Shown in pieces: positions 32,746 to 41,512 of a DNA stretch of 55,181 nucleotides; position 1 is the first letter of the stretch; every line of letters starts with the position of its first letter. This stretch comes from Flavobacterium sp. UGB4466. GTDB lineage: Bacteria > Bacteroidota > Bacteroidia > Flavobacteriales > Flavobacteriaceae. Location: positions 1-55,181 of the forward strand of contig NZ_CAGKLC010000026.1 in NCBI RefSeq assembly GCF_903469665.1. The letters are read 5' to 3'. The notes beneath the pieces are model-generated. The model searched no databases and was not told the DNA's origin. It saw only the letters and a program-made list of their open reading frames with translations. The translations under genes were made by a program, and so were the position numbers.

Positions 32746-32943
32746 TTATACTTTAATTAGTAGTAGACTTTGCTTTAATTCTGGTTTTTCAATAATGAAA
32801 TTTAATAACCATTCTTGTAATTGTTCCATTTCGTACGGTAACAGTGTTTTGATAGCTTTTTCTAATTCTTTGCAGAAAAGTATCGGGTCGAAACTCACTC
32901 TCTCAAGTATTGATTTCGTGTAATCAAACATCATTTTTGACAT
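32746..32943 (-). CDS. Small conserved hypothetical protein
   Basis: The 65-residue, soluble, helical protein starts MSKMMFDYTKSILERVSFD, followed by FCKELEKAIKTLLPYEMEQL. I recall closely similar short proteins across Flavobacteria and other Bacteroidota, with no assigned function. The terminator directly downstream and the isolated position support a real gene. Confidence 0.75.
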   Translation of the reverse strand: MSKMMFDYTKSILERVSFDPILFCKELEKAIKTLLPYEMEQLQEWLLNFIIEKPELKQSLLLIKV

Positions 32944-33109
32944 AATAAAATAAGATTTTTTGGGGTTATCTATATTTTTAAACTCGCAACAAATTTAAAC
33001 AAATATCAATCACTAGTATTGATTTTAACTTATTTTTTTAAAAACTTTAGCAGCGAATACGATTTCTTAATGCATATAAATCAATATAGAATCATTCTAA
33101 ACAACTCAT

Positions 33110-33775
33110 TTAAACCTTTTTAAAGGCTCTAAACATTTCTCTTTTTCCGGGAGGTCCTGCCAATTTTTCAACTGTAAAACCAACCTCTATCATACTTCTT
33201 TTAACAACTCCGCGAGCGGCATACGTTACCAAAACTCCATTTGGCTTTAAACTTTGGTACATTTTTCGAAAAATTTCAGTACTCCATAGCTCCGGCTGCA
33301 CCCGATATCCAAAGGCATCAAAGTAAATCAAATCAAAAATTTCAAAATCATCAATTTCATCAAAAAATTGTTTCCTTTTGGTTAACATGAAATCGGCACG
33401 GATAACCACTTTCTGATTCCACTCGCATTCGTGCATTTTTTCGAAAACATCCTTATAATTGTCTGCCTCCAATTCAGCAACATAATTCATTTCAAGTACC
33501 TCTTTCGCATCAACCGGATAAGCTTCTACTCCCACATAATCAATTTGCTGCTGTTTTGACCTGGATTCCAAAAAAGTAATAAACGCATTCAACCCCGTTC
33601 CGAAACCTATTTCAAGAATACTCACCGGAGCAGCATCAAATAGGGAAAGACCATTTTTTATAAATACATGTTTGGCTTCCTGAATCGCTCCGTGTTTGGA
33701 ATGGTAAGACTCATTCCATTCCTGCAAATGAATTGTCGTTGAGCCATCTAGCGTTTTAATTATTTCTCTTTTCAC
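33110..33775 (-). CDS. mnmD: tRNA methyltransferase MnmD
   Basis: The 221-residue protein shows the SAM-binding motif LEIGFGTGLNAF (about 53-64). The catalytic-domain features match stand-alone MnmD, the methyltransferase that completes mnm5s2U34 in tRNA: the N-terminal HSKHGAIQEAKHVFI region, IYFDAFGYRVQPELWS and a C-terminal GPPGKREMFRA. It is the MnmC1-like half without the MnmC2 oxidase domain, as is common in Bacteroidota. It is divergent from ilvE. Confidence 0.92.
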   Translation of the reverse strand: MKREIIKTLDGSTTIHLQEWNESYHSKHGAIQEAKHVFIKNGLSLFDAAPVSILEIGFGTGLNAFITFLESRSKQQQIDYVGVEAYPVDAKEVLEMNYVAELEADNYKDVFEKMHECEWNQKVVIRADFMLTKRKQFFDEIDDFEIFDLIYFDAFGYRVQPELWSTEIFRKMYQSLKPNGVLVTYAARGVVKRSMIEVGFTVEKLAGPPGKREMFRAFKKV

Positions 33776-33992
33776 CTTATTTCAGAATTAGCCCTCTTTT
33801 TCTATTGATAAATAGGGCATTTTAAGTGCCAAATTTAGTCAAAACAAATGCGTAAAGCCTTAAAAAACGGTTTGTTTTTCATAAATTCTTTATAAAAATG
33901 TCTTAATTTTTTCACTTTATTATAAGATATATAAATCTCAGTTAAAGGGCGTAAATAATGCAGTTTTACTAAGCAAATTATATATTTTTACT

Positions 33993-34000
33993 TAATTTTG
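33993..34000 (+). promoter_or_regulatory. -7 box TAATTTTG for ilvE
   Basis: A TAnnTTTG match about 92 bp before the ilvE ATG, leaving a leader of about 80 nt. The 317-bp gap 33776-34092 holds divergent promoters and nothing else recognisable. Confidence 0.4.
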
Positions 34001-34092
34001 CATTGAGAAAAATCTATCACTCACCAAATCATAGCTTTAGATTTTCTTTATTATTAATGCTAATTACATAAAAAAAACTTTACATATTAATT

Positions 34093-35163
34093 ATGAGTAC
34101 AACTCAAACCAACAAAATTGAAATCAGAAAAGCAACTTCGTCAAAAATAAGCGGAGTAGACTTTCAAAATTTAAGCTTTGGTTCTGTTTTTACAGACCAT
34201 TTATTCGAGTGTGATTTTAAAAATGGAGAATGGCAAAATCCTGTCATTAAGCCTTATGCTCCAATTTTAATGGATCCTTCTTCAAAAGTCTTCCACTACG
34301 GACAAGCTATTTTTGAAGGAATGAAAGCTTATAAAGATGACAATAATGATGTTTGGTTGTTCAGACCGGATGAAAACTTCAAACGTTTTAACAATTCAGC
34401 AGTTCGTATGGCTATGCCGGAAGTTCCTGAAGCTGTTTTTATGGACGGTTTGAACGAATTATTGAAAATTGATCAGGAATGGATTCAAAAAGGAAACGGA
34501 AGCAGTATGTACATCCGTCCTTTTATGATTGCAACCGGTGCTGGTGTTGTAGCAAATCCTTCTGACGAATATAAATTCATGATTTTACTTTCTCCTGCAC
34601 AGTCTTATTACGCAGGTGAAGTGAAAGTAATTATCGCAGAACATTACAGTAGAGCCGCAAACGGAGGAATTGGAGCTGCTAAAGCTGCCGGAAACTATGC
34701 AGCACAATTTTACCCAACCAATCTGGCAAACAAAGATGGTTTCCAACAGGTAATCTGGACAGATGATGCCACACATACTAAATTGGAAGAAGCCGGAACT
34801 ATGAACGTTTTCTTCAGAATCAATGATACTTTATTAACAGCTCCAACAAGCGAGAGAATCTTAGACGGTATTACCAGAAAAAGTTTAATCGCTATGGCAG
34901 AAAAAGAAGGTCTTAAAGTTGAAGTTCGCCCTGTTATTGTATCAGAATTGGTAGAAGCAGCTAAAAACGGATCTTTAAAAGAAATCTTCGGAGCAGGAAC
35001 TGCCGCTGTAGTAAGTGTAATTAAAGGTTTCTCTTATCAGGATGTCTATTACGAAATGGCGCCTCTTGAGAATTCTTACGCTTCTCTATTAAAAGAAAAA
35101 CTAACAAGTCTTCAAAACAAACTTTCTGAAGATACTTTTGGCTGGACTGTAAAAGTACAGTAA
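34093..35163 (+). CDS. ilvE: Branched-chain amino acid aminotransferase
   Basis: The 356-residue fold-type IV PLP enzyme has an N-terminal GQAIFEGMKAY motif (about 77-87). The PLP-binding lysine lies in AAKAAGNYAAQFYPT (about 198-203), and EEAGTMNVFF and IFGAGTAAVVS form the cofactor and substrate sites. It transfers amino groups between Leu/Ile/Val and 2-oxoglutarate. It is monocistronic, with a strong terminator. Confidence 0.96.
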   Translation: MSTTQTNKIEIRKATSSKISGVDFQNLSFGSVFTDHLFECDFKNGEWQNPVIKPYAPILMDPSSKVFHYGQAIFEGMKAYKDDNNDVWLFRPDENFKRFNNSAVRMAMPEVPEAVFMDGLNELLKIDQEWIQKGNGSSMYIRPFMIATGAGVVANPSDEYKFMILLSPAQSYYAGEVKVIIAEHYSRAANGGIGAAKAAGNYAAQFYPTNLANKDGFQQVIWTDDATHTKLEEAGTMNVFFRINDTLLTAPTSERILDGITRKSLIAMAEKEGLKVEVRPVIVSELVEAAKNGSLKEIFGAGTAAVVSVIKGFSYQDVYYEMAPLENSYASLLKEKLTSLQNKLSEDTFGWTVKVQ

Positions 35164-35182
35164 TCCAAAAATATAAATTCAT

Positions 35183-35220
35183 ACAAACCCGACAAGTTTT
35201 AAAAAACCTGTCGGGTTTGT
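35183..35220 (+). terminator. Terminator after ilvE
   Basis: ACAAACCCGACA pairs with TGTCGGGTTTGT around a 14-nt loop, followed by T-rich sequence. Confidence 0.9.
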
Positions 35221-35318
35221 TATTTTATACCACTCTTCTCACTGATAAGCTACGCCCAAAATCGAAACAACAGATTAAAAAATTAAATCTGTATAAATCT
35301 GCGTGAAAAAAATCTCAA

Positions 35319-35442
35319 CACATAGAAACATAGATTTAACTGAATATTTCAAAAAGAAACCTGTTTCTTACACATAGCTATGTGAATTTTAAAAAAGTAA
35401 AACGTCTTTTTCCCACATTAAAAGCTATGTTTCTATGTGTTA
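35319..35442. repeat. Intergenic inverted repeat (CACATAGAAACATAG family)
   Basis: An arm with CACATAGAAACATAG (about 35319-35333) has its reverse complement at about 35427-35442, with a small internal palindrome CACATAGCTATGTG in between. The preceding stretch TCTGTATAAATCTGCGTG resembles common intergenic repeats. No gene was found in this gap. Confidence 0.65.
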
Positions 35443-35454
35443 AAACAATTTTCT

Positions 35455-35835
35455 TTACAAAAGTTTAGAAAAATCAGGTTTAAAATAATTCGGACCTTTC
35501 ATCACTTTTCCGTCTTCTCTGTAAATTGGGTTCCCGTCTTCTCCTAATTTACTCATATTACTGCGTTGAATCTCATCAAAAACAGCTTCGATTTTGTCCT
35601 GCAAACCGTGCTCGATAATAGTTCCACACAAAATATACATCATGTCTCCCAAAGCATCAGCAATTTCAACTAAATCGTTGTTCTGAACCGCCTCCAGATA
35701 TTCTTCGTTTTCCTCCTTCATTAAATTATAACGAAGCAGCTTTTTTGTCTCTCCCAAATCAGCAATCGGTTCCAGACTATGACCTATTCTAAAAGCAGTA
35801 TGAAACTCAGTCACCGCATCAAGTTGTTTCTTCAT
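35455..35835 (-). CDS. MazG-like nucleotide pyrophosphohydrolase
   Basis: The 126-residue all-alpha NTP-pyrophosphatase-like protein has the metal-binding pattern EENEEYLEAVQNNDLVEIADALGDMMYI: E-E-x-x-E in the first helix, then E-x-x-D-A-x-x-D in the second. The conserved tail is GPNYFKPDFSKLL. Such enzymes hydrolyse non-canonical or excess nucleoside triphosphates. It is similar in size to phosphoribosyl-ATP-pyrophosphohydrolase-like proteins of Bacteroidota; the substrate is not predictable. Confidence 0.88.
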   Translation of the reverse strand: MKKQLDAVTEFHTAFRIGHSLEPIADLGETKKLLRYNLMKEENEEYLEAVQNNDLVEIADALGDMMYILCGTIIEHGLQDKIEAVFDEIQRSNMSKLGEDGNPIYREDGKVMKGPNYFKPDFSKLL

Positions 35836-35891
35836 GATATTATTTTGATTAAATGAAATACCAAATTAGCAACAATTCGTATACAATTCTC

Positions 35892-35899
35892 TAAATTTG
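35892..35899 (+). promoter_or_regulatory. -7 box TAAATTTG for the 62-aa membrane protein
   Basis: A perfect TAnnTTTG match 19 bp before the ATG at 35919. Confidence 0.45.
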
Positions 35900-35918
35900 C
35901 CAAAAATAATTTTTAACT

Positions 35919-36107
35919 ATGTTTAGTCAAGGACAATTAATATTCGGACTCTGTTTTTTTATTGCATTCGTAATCGTAATGATATTCGCTTATCGAAAAG
36001 ATCTCGCTTTACACAAGGTTTTTTACAAAGGCAATTATAAAGTATTACTCGTATTTTTACTTTTTATTGCCATTTTATTTGTAATTAAATTTTTCTTCAA
36101 AAGATAG
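35919..36107 (+). CDS. Small two-helix membrane protein
   Basis: The 62-residue protein has two membrane helices (about 8-24 and 42-58) joined by a short basic loop (YRKDLALHKVFYKGNYK), ending FFFKR. A good promoter box and an ATG support translation. I recall similar small proteins in Flavobacteria; the function is unknown. Confidence 0.7.
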   Translation: MFSQGQLIFGLCFFIAFVIVMIFAYRKDLALHKVFYKGNYKVLLVFLLFIAILFVIKFFFKR

Positions 36108-36265
36108 AACCGTAAAGAAAGCTTTCGATTTCAAATACAATCATTTTCAGTACGTTTTATTTGATTTTCTCTTCCGATAATGGCATAAAATGTACTTTTA
36201 GCAAAGTGTTATTAGTGCGACTAGTAATAAATTTATAACTTTACGACTCCAAATAAACCATTCCA

Positions 36266-37399
36266 ATGAAGATTCTTAAATATCTATTCCTTCTATTATT
36301 ACTAAGCCTTGTTGCCCTTACCGTTTTTGTTGCCACACAAAAAGGGATCTTTTCTGTAGAAAGAAGCAAAGTGATCAATTCACCAAAAGCTACGGTATAC
36401 AATTATCTTAATGATTTTAGAAATTATGAAGATTTTGAATCCTGGTCTGTTGAAGATCCTACGATGAAAATGACATTTCCTAACAAAACGGTCGGAAATG
36501 GGGCTTCTTTTTATTGGACAGGATCTGAAGGAAATGGAAACGCAATCACTCTAAAAACAAAGGACGGAGAAAGCATACAACAAAAAATGAAGTATGACGG
36601 AACCGAAGCTGATGTAAACTGGACTTTTAAAGATACGTTAGCCGGAAAAACAAAAGTAACCTGGAAAGCATCCGGAACGATGAGTTTTTTATTTAAAGTT
36701 TACGCCGCTCTAAACGGAGGCTCGGACAAAGTAATTGGAACTATCTACGAAAAAAGTCTTGCCAATATTGACAAAAACTTAGATTACGAAACCAAAACAT
36801 ACGCTATAAAAGTTAACGGATTAGTAAGAAAGACTGAAACTCCTTACATCAGACAAACCTTCACGAGTGAAATTGGAAAAGTTGGTAAAAATGCCAAAAT
36901 CGTCATTCCGAAACTGATCGAATTTAGCAAAAACAATGGGTTAGCTACGAATGGAAAACCATTTATCATTTACCACACTTACGACATTACAACAGGACTG
37001 GCTAAAATCTCAATCTGTTTACCAACCAGCCGAGAAATCGTAACTACTTCTGGAAGCGATATTTCAGGAGGAAAATTAAACGGATTTGAAGCCGTAAAAA
37101 CCACTTTAAAAGGCGATTATTCGCACCTTAACGAAGCCTTTAAAAAAACAACTGCTTTCATCAACAACGAAAAAATCACACCTGATTTAAGCTGGTCACA
37201 TCTTGAAATCCTAGCCATGAGCAAACTGGATGTAAAAAGCCCGTCTAAGTTAATGACTGAAATTTACTATCCAACAAAACCTAAAGTAGTTCCGGTAGCT
37301 AAAATTCCTGTTTACAGGCCTGCCACTACCGATCCGACAGTAGCAAAACCTGCTGAAACGCCTAAAACGCCTACAGAAGAAGAACAGTCAGAATTCTAA
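36266..37399 (+). CDS. SRPBCC/GyrI-like domain protein with membrane anchor
   Basis: The 377-residue protein has an N-terminal signal anchor (about 4-25), an SRPBCC (START-like) domain (about 30-175, VERSKVINSPKATVYNYLNDFRNYEDFESWSVEDP-type start), and a GyrI-like effector-binding region (about 190-345). The low-complexity Pro/Thr tail is PAETPKTPTEEEQSEF. The pairing of these two ligand-binding folds is seen in Bacteroidota proteins of unknown role. It precedes the ECF sigma gene by 62 bp. Confidence 0.82.
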   Translation: MKILKYLFLLLLLSLVALTVFVATQKGIFSVERSKVINSPKATVYNYLNDFRNYEDFESWSVEDPTMKMTFPNKTVGNGASFYWTGSEGNGNAITLKTKDGESIQQKMKYDGTEADVNWTFKDTLAGKTKVTWKASGTMSFLFKVYAALNGGSDKVIGTIYEKSLANIDKNLDYETKTYAIKVNGLVRKTETPYIRQTFTSEIGKVGKNAKIVIPKLIEFSKNNGLATNGKPFIIYHTYDITTGLAKISICLPTSREIVTTSGSDISGGKLNGFEAVKTTLKGDYSHLNEAFKKTTAFINNEKITPDLSWSHLEILAMSKLDVKSPSKLMTEIYYPTKPKVVPVAKIPVYRPATTDPTVAKPAETPKTPTEEEQSEF

Positions 37400-37461
37400 A
37401 ATAATCGAGGTTAATTAAACCTTTTGTTCAAAATTCATTCTAACACCATAAATAACGGAAT

Positions 37462-38004
37462 TTGGCAGACGAGAAGGAATTTATTCAACTATTATTAAAT
37501 CCTGCAACGCAAAATACCGCGTTTCAAAAGCTCGTATCTGATTATCAAAAACCGCTGTATTCCCATATTCGAAACATTGTTCTGAATCACGACGATACAG
37601 ATGATGTTTTACAGAATACTTTTGTAAAAGTCTTTCAGTATTTAAAAAACTTCAAGGGAGAAAGCAAGCTTTTTTCCTGGATGTATCGAATTGCAACCAA
37701 CGAAGCTTTGACCTTTTTAAGTCAAAAAGCTAAACTGAACGGAATAACTTCTGAAGCACTACAAAATAAAGCCATCGACAATTTAAAGGCCGATGTTTAT
37801 TTTGAAGGAGACGAAATTCAGATCAAACTTCAAAAAGCGATTGTAACCTTACCGGAAAAACAGCAATTGGTTTTTAAAATGAAATATTTTGAAGAATTAA
37901 AATACGAAGAAATCGCTGAAATTCTGGGAACTTCAGTCGGCGCTTTGAAGGCATCCTATCATCACGCAGTAAAAAAAATTGAAATATATGTTACCTCAAA
38001 TTAA
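37462..38004 (+). CDS. ECF-type RNA polymerase sigma factor (TTG start)
   Basis: The 180-residue protein has sigma region 2 (LVSDYQKPLYSHIRNIVLNHDDTDDVLQNTFVKVFQYL, with FSWMYRIATNEAL) and region 4 (LPEKQQLVFKMKYFEELKYEEIAEILGTSVGALKASYHHAVKKI as helix-turn-helix). Translation must begin at TTG 37462: an in-frame TAA lies three codons upstream and the next ATG is inside region 2. It is followed by a single-helix membrane protein and a Spy-like exported protein, the usual ECF, anti-sigma-like and sensor trio. Confidence 0.93.
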   Translation: MADEKEFIQLLLNPATQNTAFQKLVSDYQKPLYSHIRNIVLNHDDTDDVLQNTFVKVFQYLKNFKGESKLFSWMYRIATNEALTFLSQKAKLNGITSEALQNKAIDNLKADVYFEGDEIQIKLQKAIVTLPEKQQLVFKMKYFEELKYEEIAEILGTSVGALKASYHHAVKKIEIYVTSN

Positions 38005-38037
38005 ACCTTTTGTAACAACAACTGTCTTATAGCTACT

Positions 38038-38451
38038 ATGAAAACATTTAAATTAGAAAACGAACCGAAAATAAAAACCGGGTTTAAAACTCCGGAGAAT
38101 TATTTTGATGCTTTTTCAACAAAGGTTTTACAGCAAATAAACGAAGAGAAAGAAGTAAAAGTAATACCGCTTTACAAGCGTAAAAAAACACTTTCGATTG
38201 CGGCTGCCGCAGTTGTTTTTGCAGCTTTACTGATTCCTGTTATCAACCATTACAATACATCCAAAGATCTTGACGAGGATACTCTGGAAACCTACTTATC
38301 CTATCAGTCCAACTTAAATCAATACGATTTGATTCGTGAACTGGACACAAAAGACATTGATAAACTTGGTAAAAATGTTGCTCTTGAACAGGAAACTCTT
38401 GAAGACATCTTAGCTACCAACCCTAATATTGAAAATTTAATTTCAGAATAA
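38038..38451 (+). CDS. Single-helix membrane protein, probable anti-sigma factor
   Basis: The 137-residue protein has a cytoplasmic N-terminus containing FKTPENYFDAFSTKVLQQI, one membrane helix (about 52-69, LSIAAAAVVFAALLIPVI) and an acidic extracytoplasmic part. Size, topology and position 33 bp after the ECF sigma gene suggest an anti-sigma factor. No classical zinc anti-sigma motif is present, so the call is contextual. Confidence 0.75.
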   Translation: MKTFKLENEPKIKTGFKTPENYFDAFSTKVLQQINEEKEVKVIPLYKRKKTLSIAAAAVVFAALLIPVINHYNTSKDLDEDTLETYLSYQSNLNQYDLIRELDTKDIDKLGKNVALEQETLEDILATNPNIENLISE

Positions 38452-38468
38452 AACTAAAATTTCAAAAG

Positions 38469-38927
38469 ATGAAAATTAAAAATATACTTCCGATACTTCT
38501 ATTCTTTATTACATTCTCCTTTTATGCACAGAATGACAAAACAGACGAAAAGCGGGAAAAGATTAAAGCTTATAAAGTTTCTTTTTTAACAACAGAACTG
38601 GAGCTCACCTCGACAGAAGCCGAGAAATTCTGGCCCATTTACAATACATACGATGACAAACAATATGAATTGCGTCACGAAAAAATGAAAATGTATTTGC
38701 GCAAACTAGATGACGATAACATTAGTACCATGTCTGAAAAAGAAGCAGCTTCACTCTTGTCACAAATGGAAAGCGCAGACAAAGAATTATATACCCTGAG
38801 AGACAAATACAACAGCAACTTAAAGAAGATCCTTTCTGCTAAGAAAATCTTAAAGCTTAAAAAATCAGAAGACGACTTTAACCGTAAATTACTAAAACAA
38901 TACAGGGACAAAGCCAATAAAAGCTAA
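38469..38927 (+). CDS. Spy/CpxP-like exported protein, putative sensor of the ECF sigma factor
   Basis: The 152-residue protein has a signal peptide (about 1-20, ending SFYAQ) and a helical domain with FLTTELELTSTEAEKFWPIYNTYDDKQYELR. This LTxxEAxxFWPIY pattern is typical of Bacteroidota proteins annotated as sensors of ECF-type sigma factors. It starts 17 bp after the membrane protein and closes the three-gene operon. It probably monitors envelope or protein-folding state in the periplasm. Confidence 0.85.
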   Translation: MKIKNILPILLFFITFSFYAQNDKTDEKREKIKAYKVSFLTTELELTSTEAEKFWPIYNTYDDKQYELRHEKMKMYLRKLDDDNISTMSEKEAASLLSQMESADKELYTLRDKYNSNLKKILSAKKILKLKKSEDDFNRKLLKQYRDKANKS

Positions 38928-38947
38928 TCCTCTATCAAACAACAGCA

Positions 38948-39000
38948 ACAAGAACCCTAAAAAATAATACTTACTTTATTATTTTATTTAGGGTTCTTGT
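38948..39000 (+). terminator. Terminator of the ECF sigma operon
   Basis: ACAAGAACCCTAA pairs with TTAGGGTTCTTGT (13 bp) around an AT-rich 27-nt loop, with T-rich sequence after. Confidence 0.8.
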
Positions 39001-39075
39001 TATTTTAAACAATTAGCATAAGTGGCAAAAGCTAAACATACCCTTTCTTTACTAGTCTACCAAAGGAAAAAAACT

Positions 39076-39423
39076 TTATAGAACAGTAAAACTAGGCTGA
39101 TAACTGGAGGTTCTAAAAAAAAACAACTCTTGTGCTCCTACTCCATTCGTTTTCTTTAGTGTAAAAATAATTCCATACCTCCCTCCTACTACAACACCAG
39201 CTGGTACTCTAACGGAAAAACGACTGTACTCATCGATTATTACACCAGAATCAGCTACAACAGACGGTAAACTAGGGCTTATAAATGTAACTTCATAAAT
39301 ATCCATGGAACCTGGTCTAATGTTCTCCTTATAAGGATTGTTATTCGCCGAGAATGTTATTGTTGTTCCAACCTGACCCTGACTCGGCCAAAAAGAACTA
39401 AAAATTACTTCATCATCATTCAT
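39076..39423 (-). CDS. Small TIG/IPT-like beta-sandwich protein, paralogue A
   Basis: The ATG at 39423 (115 residues) is chosen because the alignment with the neighbouring paralogue begins there (MNDDEVIFSSFWPSQGQ versus MDDDVIFTSIWPLQGQ); an ATG 15 codons upstream is possible. No signal peptide is present. GQVGTTITFSANN and the alternating strands suit an Ig-like TIG/IPT fold: a P-x-x-G-x-x-G-T-T start, VRVPAGV, and a late hydrophobic strand FTLKKTNG. NPYKENIRPGS is identical in both paralogues. The function is unknown. Confidence 0.68.
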   Translation of the reverse strand: MNDDEVIFSSFWPSQGQVGTTITFSANNNPYKENIRPGSMDIYEVTFISPSLPSVVADSGVIIDEYSRFSVRVPAGVVVGGRYGIIFTLKKTNGVGAQELFFFRTSSYQPSFTVL

Positions 39424-39690
39424 CTCTTTTATATTGTTCTTTAAAGACTTACTATACCATGATAACATAAGTCAATTATTATTACTATTCAAGCATTACA
39501 TTTTACAATATTGTTTGTTAAAAATTTGGTTATCTAATAAACTGGGAGATTAAAGCTGTTCTGACAATATGAACAAACTTTTTTTCCTTGTGCCAAAAAA
39601 CAAGAAATGCAAACGAAAAGTATATCATCCATTACTTCATTTAGTACTATTCTAACTTATTATTAAAACCATATTCAAAAACAATATTCT

Positions 39691-40041
39691 TTATACAACG
39701 GTGAAAAAAAAATTATGAGGAGAGGTTCTAAACAAAAGCGGTACACCCGCTCCTGTGGTCTTTACCAGGGTAAAAACAATAACATACCGCACTCCCGCAA
39801 ATAAACCCGGAGGAACTACAACAGAAAAACGACTATAACCTACAGCATCCAATATCAAAGCTGAATGAGTAACAACAACAACGTATGGCAGCCCGATAGT
39901 TATAAACCGCACATCAACAATGGTCAAAGACCCCGGGCGAATATTCTCTTTATAAGGGTTTTCATCGGCCGAAAGCACAACTGTTGTTCCAATCTGGCCC
40001 TGAAGAGGCCAAATCGAAGTAAAAATTACATCATCATCCAT
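39691..40041 (-). CDS. Small TIG/IPT-like beta-sandwich protein, paralogue B
   Basis: The ATG at 40041 (116 residues) aligns with paralogue A; the frame extends eight codons to a TTG. The shared order of features is DDxVIFxSxWPxQGQxGTT, NPYKENIRPGS, SRFSVxVPxG, IIFTLxKTxGxG and FRTSxxxxxFTV. Both genes lie on the minus strand with related upstream DNA, so they arose by tandem duplication. No secretion signal is visible, unlike most TIG-domain proteins. The role is unknown. Confidence 0.68.
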   Translation of the reverse strand: MDDDVIFTSIWPLQGQIGTTVVLSADENPYKENIRPGSLTIVDVRFITIGLPYVVVVTHSALILDAVGYSRFSVVVPPGLFAGVRYVIVFTLVKTTGAGVPLLFRTSPHNFFFTVV

Positions 40042-40238
40042 GGTATTACAGTGCTGTTTTCCCAAGACTTTCTACAAATACTATAAGCCTTTCATTACTA
40101 GTATTCAAACCTACAATTTATAACCTTGTTAGCTTGAAAATTTGGTTCTCTCTTAAGTTCGGGAGATTAAAGTTGCTTTGGATGGATGTACAAACATACT
40201 TTTTTCTTTCAGAATAAAAAAATAAATCATAAAAAAAA

Positions 40239-40262
40239 CCTTACAATTCAACAACTGTAAGG
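40239..40262 (-). terminator. Terminator after the BNR/Ycf48-like gene
   Basis: CCTTACA and TGTAAGG pair, with a run of A on the left (T on the minus strand). It fits termination of the minus-strand gene ending at 40334. Confidence 0.7.
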
Positions 40263-40333
40263 CTACCTCTTTATTCCTTAGACCGGCTTTCTACTACAAA
40301 CGTACCTTATTTATAAAAACGATCATGCGTATT

Positions 40334-41395
40334 TTATCGAAAATTCAATCGTACCAATTTATTATAACCGGCAGCAATTGCCGTATTTCTATTCAAAAAA
40401 CGAATGGTAAACAATTTTGTATCCGTTGATAATTGCATCCAGTTCTCTCCACCATTTTGCGAATACTGGATTCCTTCAGAACCTACACAAATAATTTCTT
40501 TACCATTTCCACCCGGAACGTATTGCACACACGAAGCATATCCAAATCCCATACCCTGCCCAATTAGCTGCCAGGTTTTTCCTCCGTCAGTAGTAAAGGC
40601 TTTATTATCCCTTTTTTGTTCCGGAAATTCATAATCACCACCAGCGATAAATCCGTGTTTTGAATCGTAAAAATCGGCTGTAAAAATACCGGTCATTGTT
40701 TTTCCCTGTACAATTGGTGTTTCAACTGCTTTCCAGGTTCTTCCTTTGTCCGGCGAATAAAAAACACGTGCCTTTTTTCCCCCTGAAACCAGCCAGGTAT
40801 CATTTCCTTTTATTACTATATTAGAATTACTGGCTGCAAAAGCGGCTTCACCCTCTGCATTGGTTGGTAATTTATCCGATAAAATTTTCGTCCAGGTCTC
40901 GCCACCGTCACGCGTAACGATAATAGAAAAAGTATCTTCTGTAGGATCGCCAATCGCAATTCCTTCTTTATCGTTCCAAAACTGCATACTATCGTAAAAC
41001 ACCTTCGAATTTACTTCTTTGTATACTAATTTTACTTTCTGAGTTTTTTTAGACACCTGATAAAGCAATGCAGGATTTCCTACACTCAACAAAAAAATAT
41101 TGTTTGCATTCTGAGCAATACTTCTAAATTCCAGATTCAAAGTATCACGGTAAATATGGTCTTCAAATTTTTCTTTTTTATTCAAATCATAAAACCCAAA
41201 ACGGGAGTTATCAGCTCCATACCAAATTTTATTTTTATCGATTGAGATCGCTCTGATGCTAATTTTATCCTGAAACAAAGTATCTATCTGAATTGATGTA
41301 AAACCCGTGTTAAAAATCCCATTACCATTATGATTCAAGGTTTTAAAAGACATTAACAAAATAAAAGCACCAAAAAAGAATATTACTTTTCTCAT
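40334..41395 (-). CDS. Exported BNR/Ycf48-like beta-propeller protein
   Basis: The 353-residue protein has a signal peptide (about 1-17). Repeated BNR/Asp-box motifs are visible: SxDxGxTW-type sequences TRDGGETWTKI, SPDKGRTWKAV, TTDGGKTWQLI and SQNGGENWMQL, spaced by about 45-60 residues as expected for a propeller. Such proteins are often named oxidoreductase or photosystem-II-stability-factor-like in Bacteroidota, but no catalytic residue set is evident. It is probably a periplasmic binding or assembly protein. Confidence 0.85.
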   Translation of the reverse strand: MRKVIFFFGAFILLMSFKTLNHNGNGIFNTGFTSIQIDTLFQDKISIRAISIDKNKIWYGADNSRFGFYDLNKKEKFEDHIYRDTLNLEFRSIAQNANNIFLLSVGNPALLYQVSKKTQKVKLVYKEVNSKVFYDSMQFWNDKEGIAIGDPTEDTFSIIVTRDGGETWTKILSDKLPTNAEGEAAFAASNSNIVIKGNDTWLVSGGKKARVFYSPDKGRTWKAVETPIVQGKTMTGIFTADFYDSKHGFIAGGDYEFPEQKRDNKAFTTDGGKTWQLIGQGMGFGYASCVQYVPGGNGKEIICVGSEGIQYSQNGGENWMQLSTDTKLFTIRFLNRNTAIAAGYNKLVRLNFR

Positions 41396-41512
41396 AAAAT
41401 TAGTTTTTTAGCGCTAAAATACAATTATTTATAACACTTGAAATAAGTTTCGCTTTTTTTTCTGGCACAGTAATTGGATACCTCAAAATAGTAATCATAA
41501 TACGATTTAAAA

